From: SP5GCR1 sp965199685
GTDB lineage: Bacteria; Pseudomonadota; Gammaproteobacteria; Poriferisulfidales; Oxydemutatoraceae
Assembly (NCBI GenBank): GCA_965199685.1
Contig: OZ241323.1
Coordinates: 2,728,001-2,792,000, forward strand
Direction of reading: 5' to 3'
Length of the DNA stretch: 64,000 nucleotides
Positions 25,531-35,434 of this stretch are shown one piece after another. Under the pieces are notes generated by a model, which worked only from the letters and a program-made list of their open reading frames with translations, was not told the DNA's origin and did not search any database. Numbering within the stretch: position 1 is the stretch's first letter; every line of letters begins with the position of its first letter. A program made the position numbers and the translations under genes.

Positions 25531-27072
25531 ATGGAAAATGAAACGATAAAACAGCAAGACATCAATAATGCAGCGTGGGCTGCTTGCGACACATTTCGTG
25601 GTGTGATGGATGCAGCCGATTACAAAAACTATATTTTAACAATCTTGTTTGTTAAATATATTTCCGATGTTTGGCAGGATCACTACGACGAATATCGTAA
25701 GCAACACGGCGACGACGAGGCTCGTATCCACAGAAAGCTAAAACGAGAGCGTTTTGTTTTGCCCAAAGGCTCAAGTTTTTATGATTTATATGAAAAACGC
25801 AACGAATCTAACATTGGTGATCTAATAAACATAGCACTAGCGGGAATAGAAACCGAAAACAAAACTAAGTTGGAAGGTGTATTCCGAAATATTGACTTTA
25901 ACTCCGAAGCAAACTTTGGTGCAACAAGGGAGAGAAACCGTCGCTTAAAAATGCTTTTGGAAGATTTTAATAAGCCTCAACTAAATATGCATCCCTCGCG
26001 AGTTTCCGAGGATGTTATCGGCAATACTTATATTTATTTAATTGAACGGTTTGCGTCTGATGCCGGGAAAAAAGCAGGAGAATTTTACACACCTCATAAG
26101 GTATCCGAACTCGTTGCTAAACTGTGCAAACCTAAAAAAGGTGCACGCATCTGCGATCCCGCCTGTGGGTCGGGTGGATTGCTTATTGAAGCAGCCAAAG
26201 TTGTCGGCAATCGCGACCATGCGCTTTATGGAATGGAAGTCAACGGCGGTACTTGGGCATTGTGTCGTATGAATATGTTCCTACATAACAAAGACTCCGC
26301 AGAGATTAAATGGTGCAACACGCTCACAGACCCTCAGTTAGTCGAGAAAAATTGCCTAAAGAAGTTTGACAATATCGTCGCAAATCCACCCTTTTCTCTT
26401 AAAAAATGGGGTGCCAAAGAGGTAGGAAACGATCCCTATAACCGCTTTTGGCGCGGTGTGCCACCTGAGTCAAAAGGAGACTATGCGTTTATCAGCCACA
26501 TGGTAGAGGCCGCTGTAGAGAAAAAAGGACGGGTTGCAGTTGTTGTGCCTCACGGCGTTTTATTTCGCAGTGCATCTGAGGGACGTATCCGCACAAAACT
26601 CATAGAGGATAATCTACTAGATGCAGTGATTGGTTTGCCGGGCAATTTATTTCAGACTACATCTATTCCGGTAGCAATTATTATCTTTGACAGGTCAAGA
26701 GAAAAAGAGGGTTCAAATCAAAATCGCAAAGAAATTCTGTTCATTGATGCAAGCCGTGAATATCAATCAGGTAAAAATCAAAATGTTCTATTGGACAAAC
26801 ACATTGACAAAATCTTGAAAACCTACGAAGACCGACTGGAAGTTGAGAAATATGCCCATTTAGCCAGTTTTGATGAAATCAAGGAAAACGACTTTAACCT
26901 GAATATCCCTCGCTATGTAGATACTTATGAAAAAGAAGAGGAGATTGATATTGAGGTTGTGCAACATGAAATCGAAAAACTGGAGAACGAACTGACTAAC
27001 GTGCAAGAAAAAATGTCTAAATTTTTGGAAAAGGCGAAACTAAATATTACTAAAGAAAGAGATGCAAAATGA
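25531..27072 (+). CDS. hsdM: Type I restriction-modification methyltransferase subunit
   Basis: N6-adenine methyltransferase subunit. HsdM_N helical domain (INNAAWAACDTFRGVMDAADYKNYIL), then the N6_Mtase core with AdoMet motif I DPACGSGG (about residue 209) and catalytic motif NPPF (about residue 284), and a long C-terminal coiled coil for contact with HsdS. I place the start at the second ATG (25531), 8 bases after GGAG; the first ATG (25525) would be only 2 bases away. The stop overlaps the next gene by ATGA. Confidence 0.95.
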   Translation: MENETIKQQDINNAAWAACDTFRGVMDAADYKNYILTILFVKYISDVWQDHYDEYRKQHGDDEARIHRKLKRERFVLPKGSSFYDLYEKRNESNIGDLINIALAGIETENKTKLEGVFRNIDFNSEANFGATRERNRRLKMLLEDFNKPQLNMHPSRVSEDVIGNTYIYLIERFASDAGKKAGEFYTPHKVSELVAKLCKPKKGARICDPACGSGGLLIEAAKVVGNRDHALYGMEVNGGTWALCRMNMFLHNKDSAEIKWCNTLTDPQLVEKNCLKKFDNIVANPPFSLKKWGAKEVGNDPYNRFWRGVPPESKGDYAFISHMVEAAVEKKGRVAVVVPHGVLFRSASEGRIRTKLIEDNLLDAVIGLPGNLFQTTSIPVAIIIFDRSREKEGSNQNRKEILFIDASREYQSGKNQNVLLDKHIDKILKTYEDRLEVEKYAHLASFDEIKENDFNLNIPRYVDTYEKEEEIDIEVVQHEIEKLENELTNVQEKMSKFLEKAKLNITKERDAK

Positions 27073-28241
27073 TAGCTAACTGGGCAAGGTTGGAATTTGG
27101 TTCTATAGCAAAATTATCTAAAAATAGATTTCATCCTAAAAAGAGTAGTGAAGATAAAAAATGCATAGAGTTGGAACATATACAAAAGAAGACAGGGTGC
27201 CTTTTAGGTTTTATTTCCTCTAGAGACCAATTAAGTACAAAAAATATATTTAGTAAAGGCAATATACTTTTTGGAAAATTACGTCCTAACCTCCGTAAAT
27301 ACTTTTATTGTGATTTTGACGGTGTATGTTCCTCAGAAATATGGGTATTAATTCCTCAAAAAGAAGTTTATCCGAAGTACCTTTTTTACCTTGTTCAACA
27401 AGAGAAATTTATCCAGACAGCTTGTGTTACTAGTGGTTCAAAGATGCCTAGGGCTGATTGGCAACATGTATCTCAAACACCTTTTAATATGCCTTCTGTA
27501 CCGAAGCAAAAAGCTATAGCATCTTTGTTAGAAAAATGGGACATAGCAATTGAAAAAACCGAAGCCTTAATCGCTGCTAAACAAAAACAGTTCAGGTGGC
27601 TTGTCAAGACGTTAATACAACAAAAACAATACATAAATGGATGGCAGGAAGTCAAATTGGGAGAAGTTGGAAATTTCTCCAAAGGACATGGGGTTTCAAA
27701 AAGTGAACTTGTAAAAAATGGCGTTCCATGTATTCATTATGGAGAACTTTACACAAAGCATGATATAAAAGTTAAAGAATTTTATTCCTTTATAGAGAAT
27801 AAAAATTTAGATAACTATACAAGGATTAAAAACAATTCTCTTCTTTTTGCTAGTGCGAGTAATACAAGAAAAAGAATAGGTGACTGTGCATCTTTTAATC
27901 ATGATATAGAAGTATATGCTGGAGATGCCGTAATAATCCTTTCTATAGACCCTGCAAACTTGAACGCAGAATTTGCCTCTTTTTATTTAAATACTGTCAA
28001 AAGCAAAAAGGAAATTAATAGATTAGGACAAGGAAGTCCTATTATGAATATATACAGCCGATTTTTACAAAATATAAAAATCCCATGCCCTCCCATATCT
28101 GAGCAAAATGCTATAGTCAAAATTCTCAATACGGCTGAACGAGAAATCATTTTGCTTGAACAATTAGCAGAGCGATACCAAGTGCAAAAGCGCGGTTTGA
28201 TGAACAAACTATTAACAGGTGAGTGGAGGATATCAGCATGA
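27069..28241 (+). CDS. hsdS: Type I restriction specificity subunit
   Basis: 390 residues with two target-recognition domains, each followed by a conserved helical spacer: VPKQKAIASLLEKWDIAIEK after the first, and ISEQNAIVKILNTAEREIIL with YQVQKRGLMNKLLTGEWRI after the second. The second domain starts at WQEVKLGEVGNFSKG. It decides the bipartite recognition site, which cannot be read from sequence alone. It overlaps hsdM by 4 bases (ATGA). Confidence 0.93.
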   Translation: MIANWARLEFGSIAKLSKNRFHPKKSSEDKKCIELEHIQKKTGCLLGFISSRDQLSTKNIFSKGNILFGKLRPNLRKYFYCDFDGVCSSEIWVLIPQKEVYPKYLFYLVQQEKFIQTACVTSGSKMPRADWQHVSQTPFNMPSVPKQKAIASLLEKWDIAIEKTEALIAAKQKQFRWLVKTLIQQKQYINGWQEVKLGEVGNFSKGHGVSKSELVKNGVPCIHYGELYTKHDIKVKEFYSFIENKNLDNYTRIKNNSLLFASASNTRKRIGDCASFNHDIEVYAGDAVIILSIDPANLNAEFASFYLNTVKSKKEINRLGQGSPIMNIYSRFLQNIKIPCPPISEQNAIVKILNTAEREIILLEQLAERYQVQKRGLMNKLLTGEWRISA

Positions 28242-28280
28242 GTGACATAAAGGAAGATAAAGGGAGGCAATAATAAGGCT

Positions 28281-28991
28281 ATGAGACTAATTTACTTTGA
28301 CGAAACCAAGTTTAGCGAAGATAACCCTTATTTTTTTATCGGAGGTATTTTGCTTGAAGAGGAATGTGTTACTAATTTGGATCGTGAATTAATGAAGGTT
28401 CAGCAAGACTTCTTTGGTACTAACAGTCTAGATAAAAAAACTGAGTTGCATGGTCTGTATATTTATCAAGGTAAAGGTTCTTACAAGAACAGGACTATAC
28501 CTGACCGGATTGATCTATTTCAAAGAATAGGAGAACTTCTTATTCAATATAAAATTCCTATTCGCGTTGTAAGCATTGACATGAACACATGCAAGCAGCA
28601 GTATATTTCCCCTTTGCCTCCATATAAGTACGGATTAATGCTTTTACTTGAACAATTCTGTAAATTTCTTGATCGTGAAAACGATATTGGTATTGCATTT
28701 GGGGATTATGAAAAAGATGAAATCACACAATCTATACGTGATTTCTCCGAATACAAAAAGCAAACGCCTACGCACTATGGACATTCTATTAAGAGATTAA
28801 TAGATACCATATATTTTACCCATTCACATCATAGTCGTTTTTTACAAGTAGCTGATATGGTTATGTATATGGTAAACCGCTATAGAAGCGAAGACTACAA
28901 GCCACAGAAATGGCACGATATTGAATTACATAAAATATGGAAAAATATAAAAGAAAAAACAGACCTTGAAATAAAAAGATGGCCGATATAG
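28281..28991 (+). CDS. DUF3800 domain protein
   Basis: 236 residues with the DUF3800 layout: YFDETKFSED at the start (in place of the usual YxDESG), a middle with HGLYIYQGKG, DRIDLFQRIGELL, GIAFGDYEKDE and the end FLQVADMVMYMVNRY. The domain has an RNase H-like fold and is common next to restriction systems; its enzymatic role is unproven. It lies between hsdS and hsdR on the same strand, 39 bases after hsdS, so it is a resident of the operon. Confidence 0.82.
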   Translation: MRLIYFDETKFSEDNPYFFIGGILLEEECVTNLDRELMKVQQDFFGTNSLDKKTELHGLYIYQGKGSYKNRTIPDRIDLFQRIGELLIQYKIPIRVVSIDMNTCKQQYISPLPPYKYGLMLLLEQFCKFLDRENDIGIAFGDYEKDEITQSIRDFSEYKKQTPTHYGHSIKRLIDTIYFTHSHHSRFLQVADMVMYMVNRYRSEDYKPQKWHDIELHKIWKNIKEKTDLEIKRWPI

Positions 28992-29144
28992 AAGTGAAAA
29001 AAGGAGCGACCAGCCTCAAATGAGGGAATCATTGAATGGAACGATCACACTGGTCACCAGACTGCTCATATTACAAGATAATATGATTTTGTCAAGCATC
29101 CATGGTTCACTTCTATATGGGTGTTCAACATACGAGGCAACATA

Positions 29145-32100
29145 ATGCGAGACCAATTAAAAATTAATGAGCGGATATCATCTCAGATACCTGCTTTGCG
29201 ATTATTGGCAAAGTTGGGTTACCAGACTCTGTCACCTGCTCAAGCACTCAAAGCACGAGATAATAACTTCGGCAATGTTTTGCTGGAGGATATTCTGAGG
29301 GAGCAATTAAACAGGATTAATCGCATCCATCATAAAGGTCAGGAGTATCTTTTTTCCGAAGCGAATATCCAAGAGGCAATCCAAAAGCTGAAGCATGTCA
29401 AATACGAGAGGCGGTTAAAAACTCATGAAGCCATTTATGACCTTCTTACATTGCCGATTTCCTTAAAACAAACATTGGAGGGGCACTCTAGAAGTTTTGA
29501 TCTCCATTATATTGATTGGGAAAACATAGAAAACAATGTTTTTCATGCTGTTCCAGAGTTTGAAGTGGAGCGCACCAATCTGGAAAATATGGCTAAACCT
29601 GATATTGTTTTATTTGTTAATGGTATCCCTTTGTGTGTGATTGAATGTAAGTCTCCCAACGATGGAGTAGAGGACGCGATTTCTCAAAATATACGTAATC
29701 AGAGCGGGGATTACATTCCCAAATTGTTCTCGTATGTTCAGCTTATTCTAGGGACGAATAAAAATGCTGTTAGATATGCAACCACAGATACCAAAAAGAA
29801 TTTTTGGAGTAGATGGCAGGAGCATGAAGACAAAGAAGAGGATGTTCAAGCGTTGATTAATAAACCATTGTCTGCCGAACAAGAAGATGCTGTGTTTTGT
29901 GATGAGTTTGCGCAATATCATCAAGTTTTTGCCAGCCCCAATAATCAGGATGGCGGTCTAATTACCGAACAAGACAAGGCTATTTACAGTTTATGCCGAC
30001 CTGAGCGACTTTTGGATTTAACCCATCGTTTTATTATTTTTGAACATAGTATAAAGAAGATTGCTCGTTATCAACAATTTTTTGTGGTGCGTAATGCACT
30101 AAAACGAAGCAAGCAATATCGTGATAACAAACGCAAAGGCGGTATCATTTGGCATACTCAAGGATCAGGGAAATCCTTAACTATGGTGATGCTTGCCCGA
30201 GCATTGTTGCTAGATAAAGAGATTCCTAATCCGCGTATCTTGCTAGTAACCGATAGAACAGATTTGGATGAACAATTAGGAAATACATTCAAGGCATGTG
30301 GTTTGGAAGAAACAAAGAAGGCGACATCAGGTAGAGATCTTATAGAACATCTCAAAGGAGAGGCAAGCATTATTACTACCTTAATTCATAAGTTTGACAA
30401 AGCCTTAAATGCAGAGAACTATATAAACGACTCTGCTAATATATTTGCTTTGGTTGATGAGAGCCATCGTACAAATTACGATCTTTTCGCTACACGGATG
30501 CGCAAGATGTTGCTTAATGCTTGCTATATTGGTTTCACCGGCACTCCACTTCTAAAAGAGGAAAGGAATAGCCTTGCCAGATTCGGTGGTTTGATTAAAC
30601 CAAATTACTCTACTAGGCAAGCAGTAGATGACAAAGCCATTCTACCGCTACTTTATGAGGGACGACTTGCAGACATTAAACAGGATAAAAAGGCAATTGA
30701 CAAGTGGTTTGAAAGACATACCAGGGATTTAACAGACGAACAAAAAGCCGATCTAAAAAGAAAATATGCTCGTGCTAATGTGCTCAATGAAAGCGATCAA
30801 GTTATCTATATGCGTGCTTATGATATTAGCAAGCATTTTAGAAAAAATTGGCAAGGCACAGGTTTCAAAGCACAACTGGTGGCTCCGGGTAAGTTAGCAG
30901 CAATTAAATATCACGAATGTCTACAAGATATAGGATATGTAACTTCCGAGGTAGTCATCTCGTCGCCGGATACACGCAGGGGTTATGAGGGAGTTGATGA
31001 CGACCCAACCGATAGAGTAGTTAGATTTTGGAACAGGATGATGAAACTTTACGGTTCGGGAAAAGAATACGAGCAACAGATTATCGGGCAGTTCAAGGAT
31101 GGGGAAGAACCCGAAATTATTATCGTGGTAGACAAACTTCTGACAGGCTTCGATGCACCTAGAAATACGGTATTATATCTGTGTAAAAAATTACGAGAAC
31201 ATACCCTACTACAAGCTGTTGCTCGGGTAAACCGTCTTTATGAAGATAAAGAATTTGGTTATGTTATAGATTACGACAATGTATTGGAAGAACTCGATAC
31301 AGCGTTAACGATGTATGATGTTTTTAAGGAGTTTGACGAGGTAGACTTAGCCGAGGCGTTAAAAGCTGCTAGTGAAGAAGTAGACAAATTACCACAAAAA
31401 CATTCCGATTTATGGGCTACTTTCAGGGGAATAGATAAGAACGACCAAGAGGCTATGGAAAGATTCCTTGCTGATAAAGAAAAGCGTGACGAATTTTACG
31501 AATGTTTAACCGCTTATGGCAATACGCTTGCGATTGCTTTATCAAACGATAAGTTTCTTCGTGAGGTCAGCAATGAAGAGTTGAACAGATACAGGGATGA
31601 TCTTAAAAATTTCTTAAAGTTGCGGAAATCCGTTCAATTACGCTATGCCGAGATAGTAGATTTTGGTATCTACGAAAAGAGAATAGAGAAGCTTTTGGAT
31701 GCCCATATTCACGCAGACGATGTTCTTCAATTGAATGAGCCTATCAATATACTAGATAGGCAGTCGGTTGCTTCTATATTAGAGGATAGTCCCTACGGTT
31801 CACTGATGTCAACTGCGGCTAAAGCCGATGCCATTGCGCATGCGACACAAAAAACCATTAATGAAAAAATGGACGAAGATCCGGCTTTTTATCAGAAATT
31901 CTCAAAGCTCATTCAAAAAGCGATTGATGATTTCAAGAAACAGAGAATTTCCGACAATGCCTATTTATATACGGTTAAGGATGCAAAAGATAGAGTTGCC
32001 TCTAATGTTCGTGATGATGTCCCCGACAGCATAAAAGAAAACGGTGATGCCTGTGCTTATTATGGTGTGATAAAACCTCAATTTGAAAAATCTGTTGAGA

Positions 32101-32339
32101 ATGAACTTGCCGAGAAGGTTGCAGCGGAGATATCTTTGTTTATACAAGACGCTTTGGACAAGAGGGAAAAAGTGGATTTTTGGCACGACACTGATTCACA
32201 AAAATCGGTTGAAAATGACATTGACGATTACCTTCACGATGAAGTCAAAGCAAAATTTGATATAGCGTTGGATGGTGACCAAATGGACGAAATTATTTCC
32301 AAAGTAATGGATATTGCTAGAAGTAGGAGCCATGCTTGA
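29145..32339 (+). CDS. hsdR: Type I restriction endonuclease/translocase subunit
   Basis: 1064 residues. N-terminal HSDR_N nuclease domain with PDIVLFVNGIPLCVIECKSP (Asp ... Glu-x-Lys, about residues 152-167), SF2 translocase with Walker A TQGSGKS (about 337-344), DESH motif (about 438; DEAH-like), TGFDAP and LLQAVARVNR (motif VI), and a helical C-terminal domain. The start is the ATG at 29145 with GAGG 7 bases upstream, not the GTG at 29121. The stop overlaps the next start. Confidence 0.95.
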   Translation: MRDQLKINERISSQIPALRLLAKLGYQTLSPAQALKARDNNFGNVLLEDILREQLNRINRIHHKGQEYLFSEANIQEAIQKLKHVKYERRLKTHEAIYDLLTLPISLKQTLEGHSRSFDLHYIDWENIENNVFHAVPEFEVERTNLENMAKPDIVLFVNGIPLCVIECKSPNDGVEDAISQNIRNQSGDYIPKLFSYVQLILGTNKNAVRYATTDTKKNFWSRWQEHEDKEEDVQALINKPLSAEQEDAVFCDEFAQYHQVFASPNNQDGGLITEQDKAIYSLCRPERLLDLTHRFIIFEHSIKKIARYQQFFVVRNALKRSKQYRDNKRKGGIIWHTQGSGKSLTMVMLARALLLDKEIPNPRILLVTDRTDLDEQLGNTFKACGLEETKKATSGRDLIEHLKGEASIITTLIHKFDKALNAENYINDSANIFALVDESHRTNYDLFATRMRKMLLNACYIGFTGTPLLKEERNSLARFGGLIKPNYSTRQAVDDKAILPLLYEGRLADIKQDKKAIDKWFERHTRDLTDEQKADLKRKYARANVLNESDQVIYMRAYDISKHFRKNWQGTGFKAQLVAPGKLAAIKYHECLQDIGYVTSEVVISSPDTRRGYEGVDDDPTDRVVRFWNRMMKLYGSGKEYEQQIIGQFKDGEEPEIIIVVDKLLTGFDAPRNTVLYLCKKLREHTLLQAVARVNRLYEDKEFGYVIDYDNVLEELDTALTMYDVFKEFDEVDLAEALKAASEEVDKLPQKHSDLWATFRGIDKNDQEAMERFLADKEKRDEFYECLTAYGNTLAIALSNDKFLREVSNEELNRYRDDLKNFLKLRKSVQLRYAEIVDFGIYEKRIEKLLDAHIHADDVLQLNEPINILDRQSVASILEDSPYGSLMSTAAKADAIAHATQKTINEKMDEDPAFYQKFSKLIQKAIDDFKKQRISDNAYLYTVKDAKDRVASNVRDDVPDSIKENGDACAYYGVIKPQFEKSVENELAEKVAAEISLFIQDALDKREKVDFWHDTDSQKSVENDIDDYLHDEVKAKFDIALDGDQMDEIISKVMDIARSRSHA

Positions 32340-33049
32340 TGAAAACTATTGCTTGTACCATCAACTACGGGAAGTCCATTATTGATTATGATTTACTGAT
32401 AATGGATAGGAAATCGCTGGAGATAACGGTGTATCCCGATAAAAAAGTTATTGTTAAAGCACCTGCCAGTGCTTCTGTGGATGCAATAAAGAAATATATC
32501 GAAAAGCGTGTTCGTTGGATTAAAAAACAACTTATCTATTTCAGCCAGTTTGAACCCAGAACACCTCCGCGACAATATGTAGGTGGGGAAAGTCATCTTT
32601 ATTTGGGGAGGAAATATCGTCTAAAGATTTTAATTGCGGATAGAGATCAGGTTTTATTAAAGAGCGGCTACTTCCATATCCAATGTGTAAGGCAAGATCC
32701 GACTTATATCTCTAAGCTCATGGAAGCATGGTATCGGCGGCGTGCTTTTGTATATTTCACAAATTTGCTAGACGACTGTTGGAATGATTTCAGTAAAATC
32801 GGCTATGCTAAACCCCACCTGAAAATTCGGCAATTAAAAACAAGATGGGGTAGCCTTTCTACAAGAGGGTGCCTTACATTGAATCTGGATTTAATCAAAA
32901 CACCGAAGGAGTGTATTGAATATGTAATCATGCATGAACTGTGTCACCTTAAACATCATAATCACGGAAACGAGTTTTATAAATTGTTAGCGGGAGTAAT
33001 GCCCGATTGGCTAGACCGTAAGCACAAGCTGGAAATGGTATTGGCTTAA
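32339..33049 (+). CDS. YgjP/SprT-like zinc metallopeptidase
   Basis: 236 residues of the YgjP (DUF45/WLM) family: beta-rich N-terminal half, TRWGSLSTRGCLTLNLDL, then HELCHLKHHNHGNEFYKLL, the HExxH zinc motif near residue 199 with the third ligand H, and a Trp-rich end. This family is very often the last gene of type I restriction loci; it may degrade HsdR or damaged complexes, which is inference. AGGAG lies 9 bases before ATG and the start overlaps the hsdR stop by one base. Confidence 0.9.
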   Translation: MKTIACTINYGKSIIDYDLLIMDRKSLEITVYPDKKVIVKAPASASVDAIKKYIEKRVRWIKKQLIYFSQFEPRTPPRQYVGGESHLYLGRKYRLKILIADRDQVLLKSGYFHIQCVRQDPTYISKLMEAWYRRRAFVYFTNLLDDCWNDFSKIGYAKPHLKIRQLKTRWGSLSTRGCLTLNLDLIKTPKECIEYVIMHELCHLKHHNHGNEFYKLLAGVMPDWLDRKHKLEMVLA

Positions 33050-33059
33050 GATACCTTAT

Positions 33060-33200
33060 GGGGCTGTTGAAAAAGTATTTCTTGCACCCGTAAGGGGTAA
33101 TTGTCTAGTGCAGAACCACCACAACCACCCCGTCAGGCTTCGCCTGCCACCCCTCCAAAGGAGGGGAATGTACTAATGCAGACACTTTTTCAACAGCTCC
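33060..33200 (-). mobile_element. TIR-150 element, inverted core
   Basis: A 141-bp copy between GGGGCTGTTGAAAAAGT and ACTTTTTCAACAGCTCC; the inner hairpins run in the opposite direction to those at 1337-1486, and a segment GGGTAATTGTCTAGTGC replaces the CGCCGATTGA palindrome. It sits between the R-M locus and fmt. No clear target duplication here. Confidence 0.7.
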
Positions 33201-33210
33201 GAATGGGTCA

Positions 33211-34149
33211 TCATTCTAATGACGCGCCATTAATGTCATATCCGTTTGCAAGGGCAGCGGCGGGCATGGGTTTGCCGCCGGCTAATTGCACTTGTAAAAG
33301 TTCCAAGGCACCGTTTCTGCATCCTGCGTAGACTTTTTGCTTGGTGGTTTTGAGCCGTGCCGTTTCTATATCAGTTTTCATCTCGCTTTCGCAGGCACGT
33401 GCCGACCATATTCTCAATACTCGTTTGTCTAAATAGGTTTGTGCAATAGGCCATGGGTTGTAGGCACGGATTTTGTATGCGATGTGTTGTGCCGAGTCGT
33501 TCCAATCGATCCATGCTTCTTGTTTTTCAAGTTTAGGGGCATAAGTGATGTCTGTTTCGGGTTGCGTGCGGGCTTGTGTTATCAGCTCATGTATATCGTC
33601 ATCGTTATGGTTCAGCAAGTCGGCGATTTTCTCGGCACCTAATGCGGCAAGTTTTCTTTCCATGCTATGGGTTGTGTCGTCCTCGCTAATGGAACACTGA
33701 TGCTGATTGATGATGGGTCCTGCATCAAGCTCAAGGATTGTGCGCATGAGGCTGATCCCGGTTTCGGTATCCCCGGCTTCAATCGCTCGGGCGATGGGTG
33801 CGGCACCGCGCCAGCGCGGCAGCAGCGAGGTGTGAATGTTGACACACCCTATGGGCAGGTTTGCAAGGATTTCATCGGGCAATAGCATGCCGTAGCTCAT
33901 CGTAATCATCAGGTCTGCTTGCAGGGCGGTGATGTCATCTATGGTCTGCGGTGTGTAGGTTTCGGGTTGCATAACTGGCAAGCCGTGCGTTAGGGCTTCT
34001 TGTTTGACAGGGCTTTGGCGTTGTTTCAAGCCTCTGCCGGCAGGTCGATCTGGTTGGGTAAGAATTGCGGCGATGTCGTGTTCAGACGATATAACGGCGT
34101 GCAATACAGGCAGTATAAATTCGGGTGTTCCGGCAAAGATAATTCTCAC
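33211..34149 (-). CDS. fmt: Methionyl-tRNA formyltransferase
   Basis: Formylates initiator Met-tRNA with 10-formyl-THF. N-terminal catalytic domain RIIFAGTPEF, LTQPDRPAGRG, MITMSYGMLLP, NIHTSLLPRWRGAAPI, ELDAGPI; C-terminal OB-like domain. I place the start at the GTG at 34149, which gives the standard (M)RIIFAGTPEF beginning and 312 residues; a TTG start at 34185 that overlaps def would add 12 residues. It is the second gene after def, the classical order. Confidence 0.95.
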   Translation of the reverse strand: MRIIFAGTPEFILPVLHAVISSEHDIAAILTQPDRPAGRGLKQRQSPVKQEALTHGLPVMQPETYTPQTIDDITALQADLMITMSYGMLLPDEILANLPIGCVNIHTSLLPRWRGAAPIARAIEAGDTETGISLMRTILELDAGPIINQHQCSISEDDTTHSMERKLAALGAEKIADLLNHNDDDIHELITQARTQPETDITYAPKLEKQEAWIDWNDSAQHIAYKIRAYNPWPIAQTYLDKRVLRIWSARACESEMKTDIETARLKTTKQKVYAGCRNGALELLQVQLAGGKPMPAAALANGYDINGASLE

Positions 34150-34181
34150 GGGGTATGCTGGTTTGATGTAACACCTCAGCG

Positions 34182-34721
34182 TCAATCAAGCGCATAAGGA
34201 ATTTTGTCTCGTTTGGGTATTTTGCCGGTGCGTTTCATTTCTCTGACTTTTTGCAAAACCAGTCTGCGTTTTTCGGCAGAGAGGTAATCAACGAAGAGCT
34301 TGCCTTGCAGGTGGTCCATTTCGTGTTGTATGCAGACGGCGAGCAAGCCATCGGCTTCAATGCGTATTGGTTCTCCTAACTCGTTTTGTGCTTCAACGAC
34401 AATTTGTTCGGAGCGTTGTATGTCGGCGAAGATGCCGGGCACTGAGAGGCAGCCTTCGTTCATTAATTCTTGTCCGTTTGTTTCAGTGATTTTTGGATTG
34501 ACCAAGCAGAGTGGTTTGTTTTGAGCTTCTGAGGTATCTGCGACCAGTATAGATTTTTGGATATCAACTTGTGTTGCCGACAAACCGACACCTTCGGCAT
34601 CATACATCGTTTCCAGCATGTCGTTTTTGATGCGTATGATTTCCTCATCAAAGACCTCAACGGGCGCGCCTTTTTTACGAAGGCGTGGGTCAGGATAGGT
34701 AATTATCGTTAGCTTAGCCAT
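34182..34721 (-). CDS. def: Peptide deformylase
   Basis: Removes the formyl group from nascent proteins. 179 residues with all three motifs: GVGLSATQ (44-51, Ser where most have Ala), EGCLSVP (89-95, metal Cys 91) and QHEMDH (132-137, His 133 and 137). Upstream of fmt in the usual order. The C-terminus (RTGKIPKRDKIPYALD) is a little longer than in E. coli. Confidence 0.96.
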   Translation of the reverse strand: MAKLTIITYPDPRLRKKGAPVEVFDEEIIRIKNDMLETMYDAEGVGLSATQVDIQKSILVADTSEAQNKPLCLVNPKITETNGQELMNEGCLSVPGIFADIQRSEQIVVEAQNELGEPIRIEADGLLAVCIQHEMDHLQGKLFVDYLSAEKRRLVLQKVREMKRTGKIPKRDKIPYALD

Positions 34722-35043
34722 GAAAGCAATTATACATTATTTGAGCGTCGTACAGGGGGTTTGGGTACGCGTTGTATCAATCGCAATATCGTGCAAGTAC
34801 CCGCGTAAATGGTTTGCGTGATTGGGTGGCGCGTGGCTGTTGTAGTGGTTCGGAACGGTACGTTTGGGTACGTGTTGTGTCAACACACAATATTGTGCAA
34901 GTATCCGCGTAAATGGTTTGTGTGATTTGGTGGCGCGTGGCGGTTGGGTTCGTGCAAGGACAACGCGTTCGGGTGGTTATCATAAATTTGGTGGCGCGTG
35001 GCGGTTGGGTTTGTGCAAGGACGGTACTTTAGGGAGGGCATGT
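34722..35043. repeat. Repeat block behind def
   Basis: No gene. Several copies of the GGTGGCGCGTGGCGGTTGGG unit (about 34823, 34929, 34990) alternate with GTGTTGTGTCAACACACAAT-type short inverted repeats at about 34867-34892. The block ends in GGGAGGGCATGT, the left half of the dispersed hairpin occupied by the next element. Confidence 0.6.
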
Positions 35044-35184
35044 GGGACTGTTGAAAAAGTATTTCATGCACTCGTGAGGGGTAATTGTCTAGTGCAGAAC
35101 CACCACAATCACCCCGTCGGGCTACGCCCGCCACCCCTCCAGAGGAGGGGAATGTACTAATGAAGATACTTTTTCAACAACCCC
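35044..35184 (-). mobile_element. TIR-150 element with ATGT target duplication, inverted core
   Basis: 141 bp from GGGACTGTTGAAAAAGT to ACTTTTTCAACAACCCC, core hairpins in reverse direction. ATGT flanks it at 35040-35043 and 35185-35188, inside GGGAGGGC ... TAGCCCTCCC. This occupied site is not part of the duplication at 1-3 kb, so it is an independent insertion in the same loop position. Confidence 0.8.
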
Positions 35185-35342
35185 ATGTTAGCCCTCCCCT
35201 ACCGTTTTCGTAAATTCAATGGCGCAAGCGGTTGGAGTTGTGCAAGGATAACGCGTTCGGGTGGTTTTCATAAATTTGATGGCGATGGCGATAGCACCGG
35301 AAAGTGGCGAAATATCTAGTGTTATTACCTTTTGTCGGATAG

Positions 35343-35387
35343 TAGCTACCATTCGTCGGAATGCCCGGAAATCGTTATATAGGTTGG
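35343..35387 (-). repeat. CATTCCGACGAATGGTAGC dispersed motif
   Basis: On the minus strand CATTCCGACGAATGGTAGCT, preceded by GATTTCCGGG. Related copies: 1175-1198, 2808-2831 (plus strand, before the Rpn genes) and 7320-7354 (minus strand, before the coiled-coil gene). All four lie 40-110 bases from a gene start. Confidence 0.5.
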
Positions 35388-35434
35388 GATACCCTGTTTG
35401 CATGAGTAATTTCAAACTGCACAGGAGTATCAAT

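Noticed and set aside
28238..28273. 11-codon frame between hsdS and the DUF3800 gene as a leader peptide
   Set aside because: No regulatory codon pattern or hairpin around it; more likely just the spacer with the next ribosome site.
35261..35434. Longer start for the transglycosylase
   Set aside because: The 58 extra codons come from repeat DNA; the ATG at 35435 has AGGAG at good spacing and a signal peptide.
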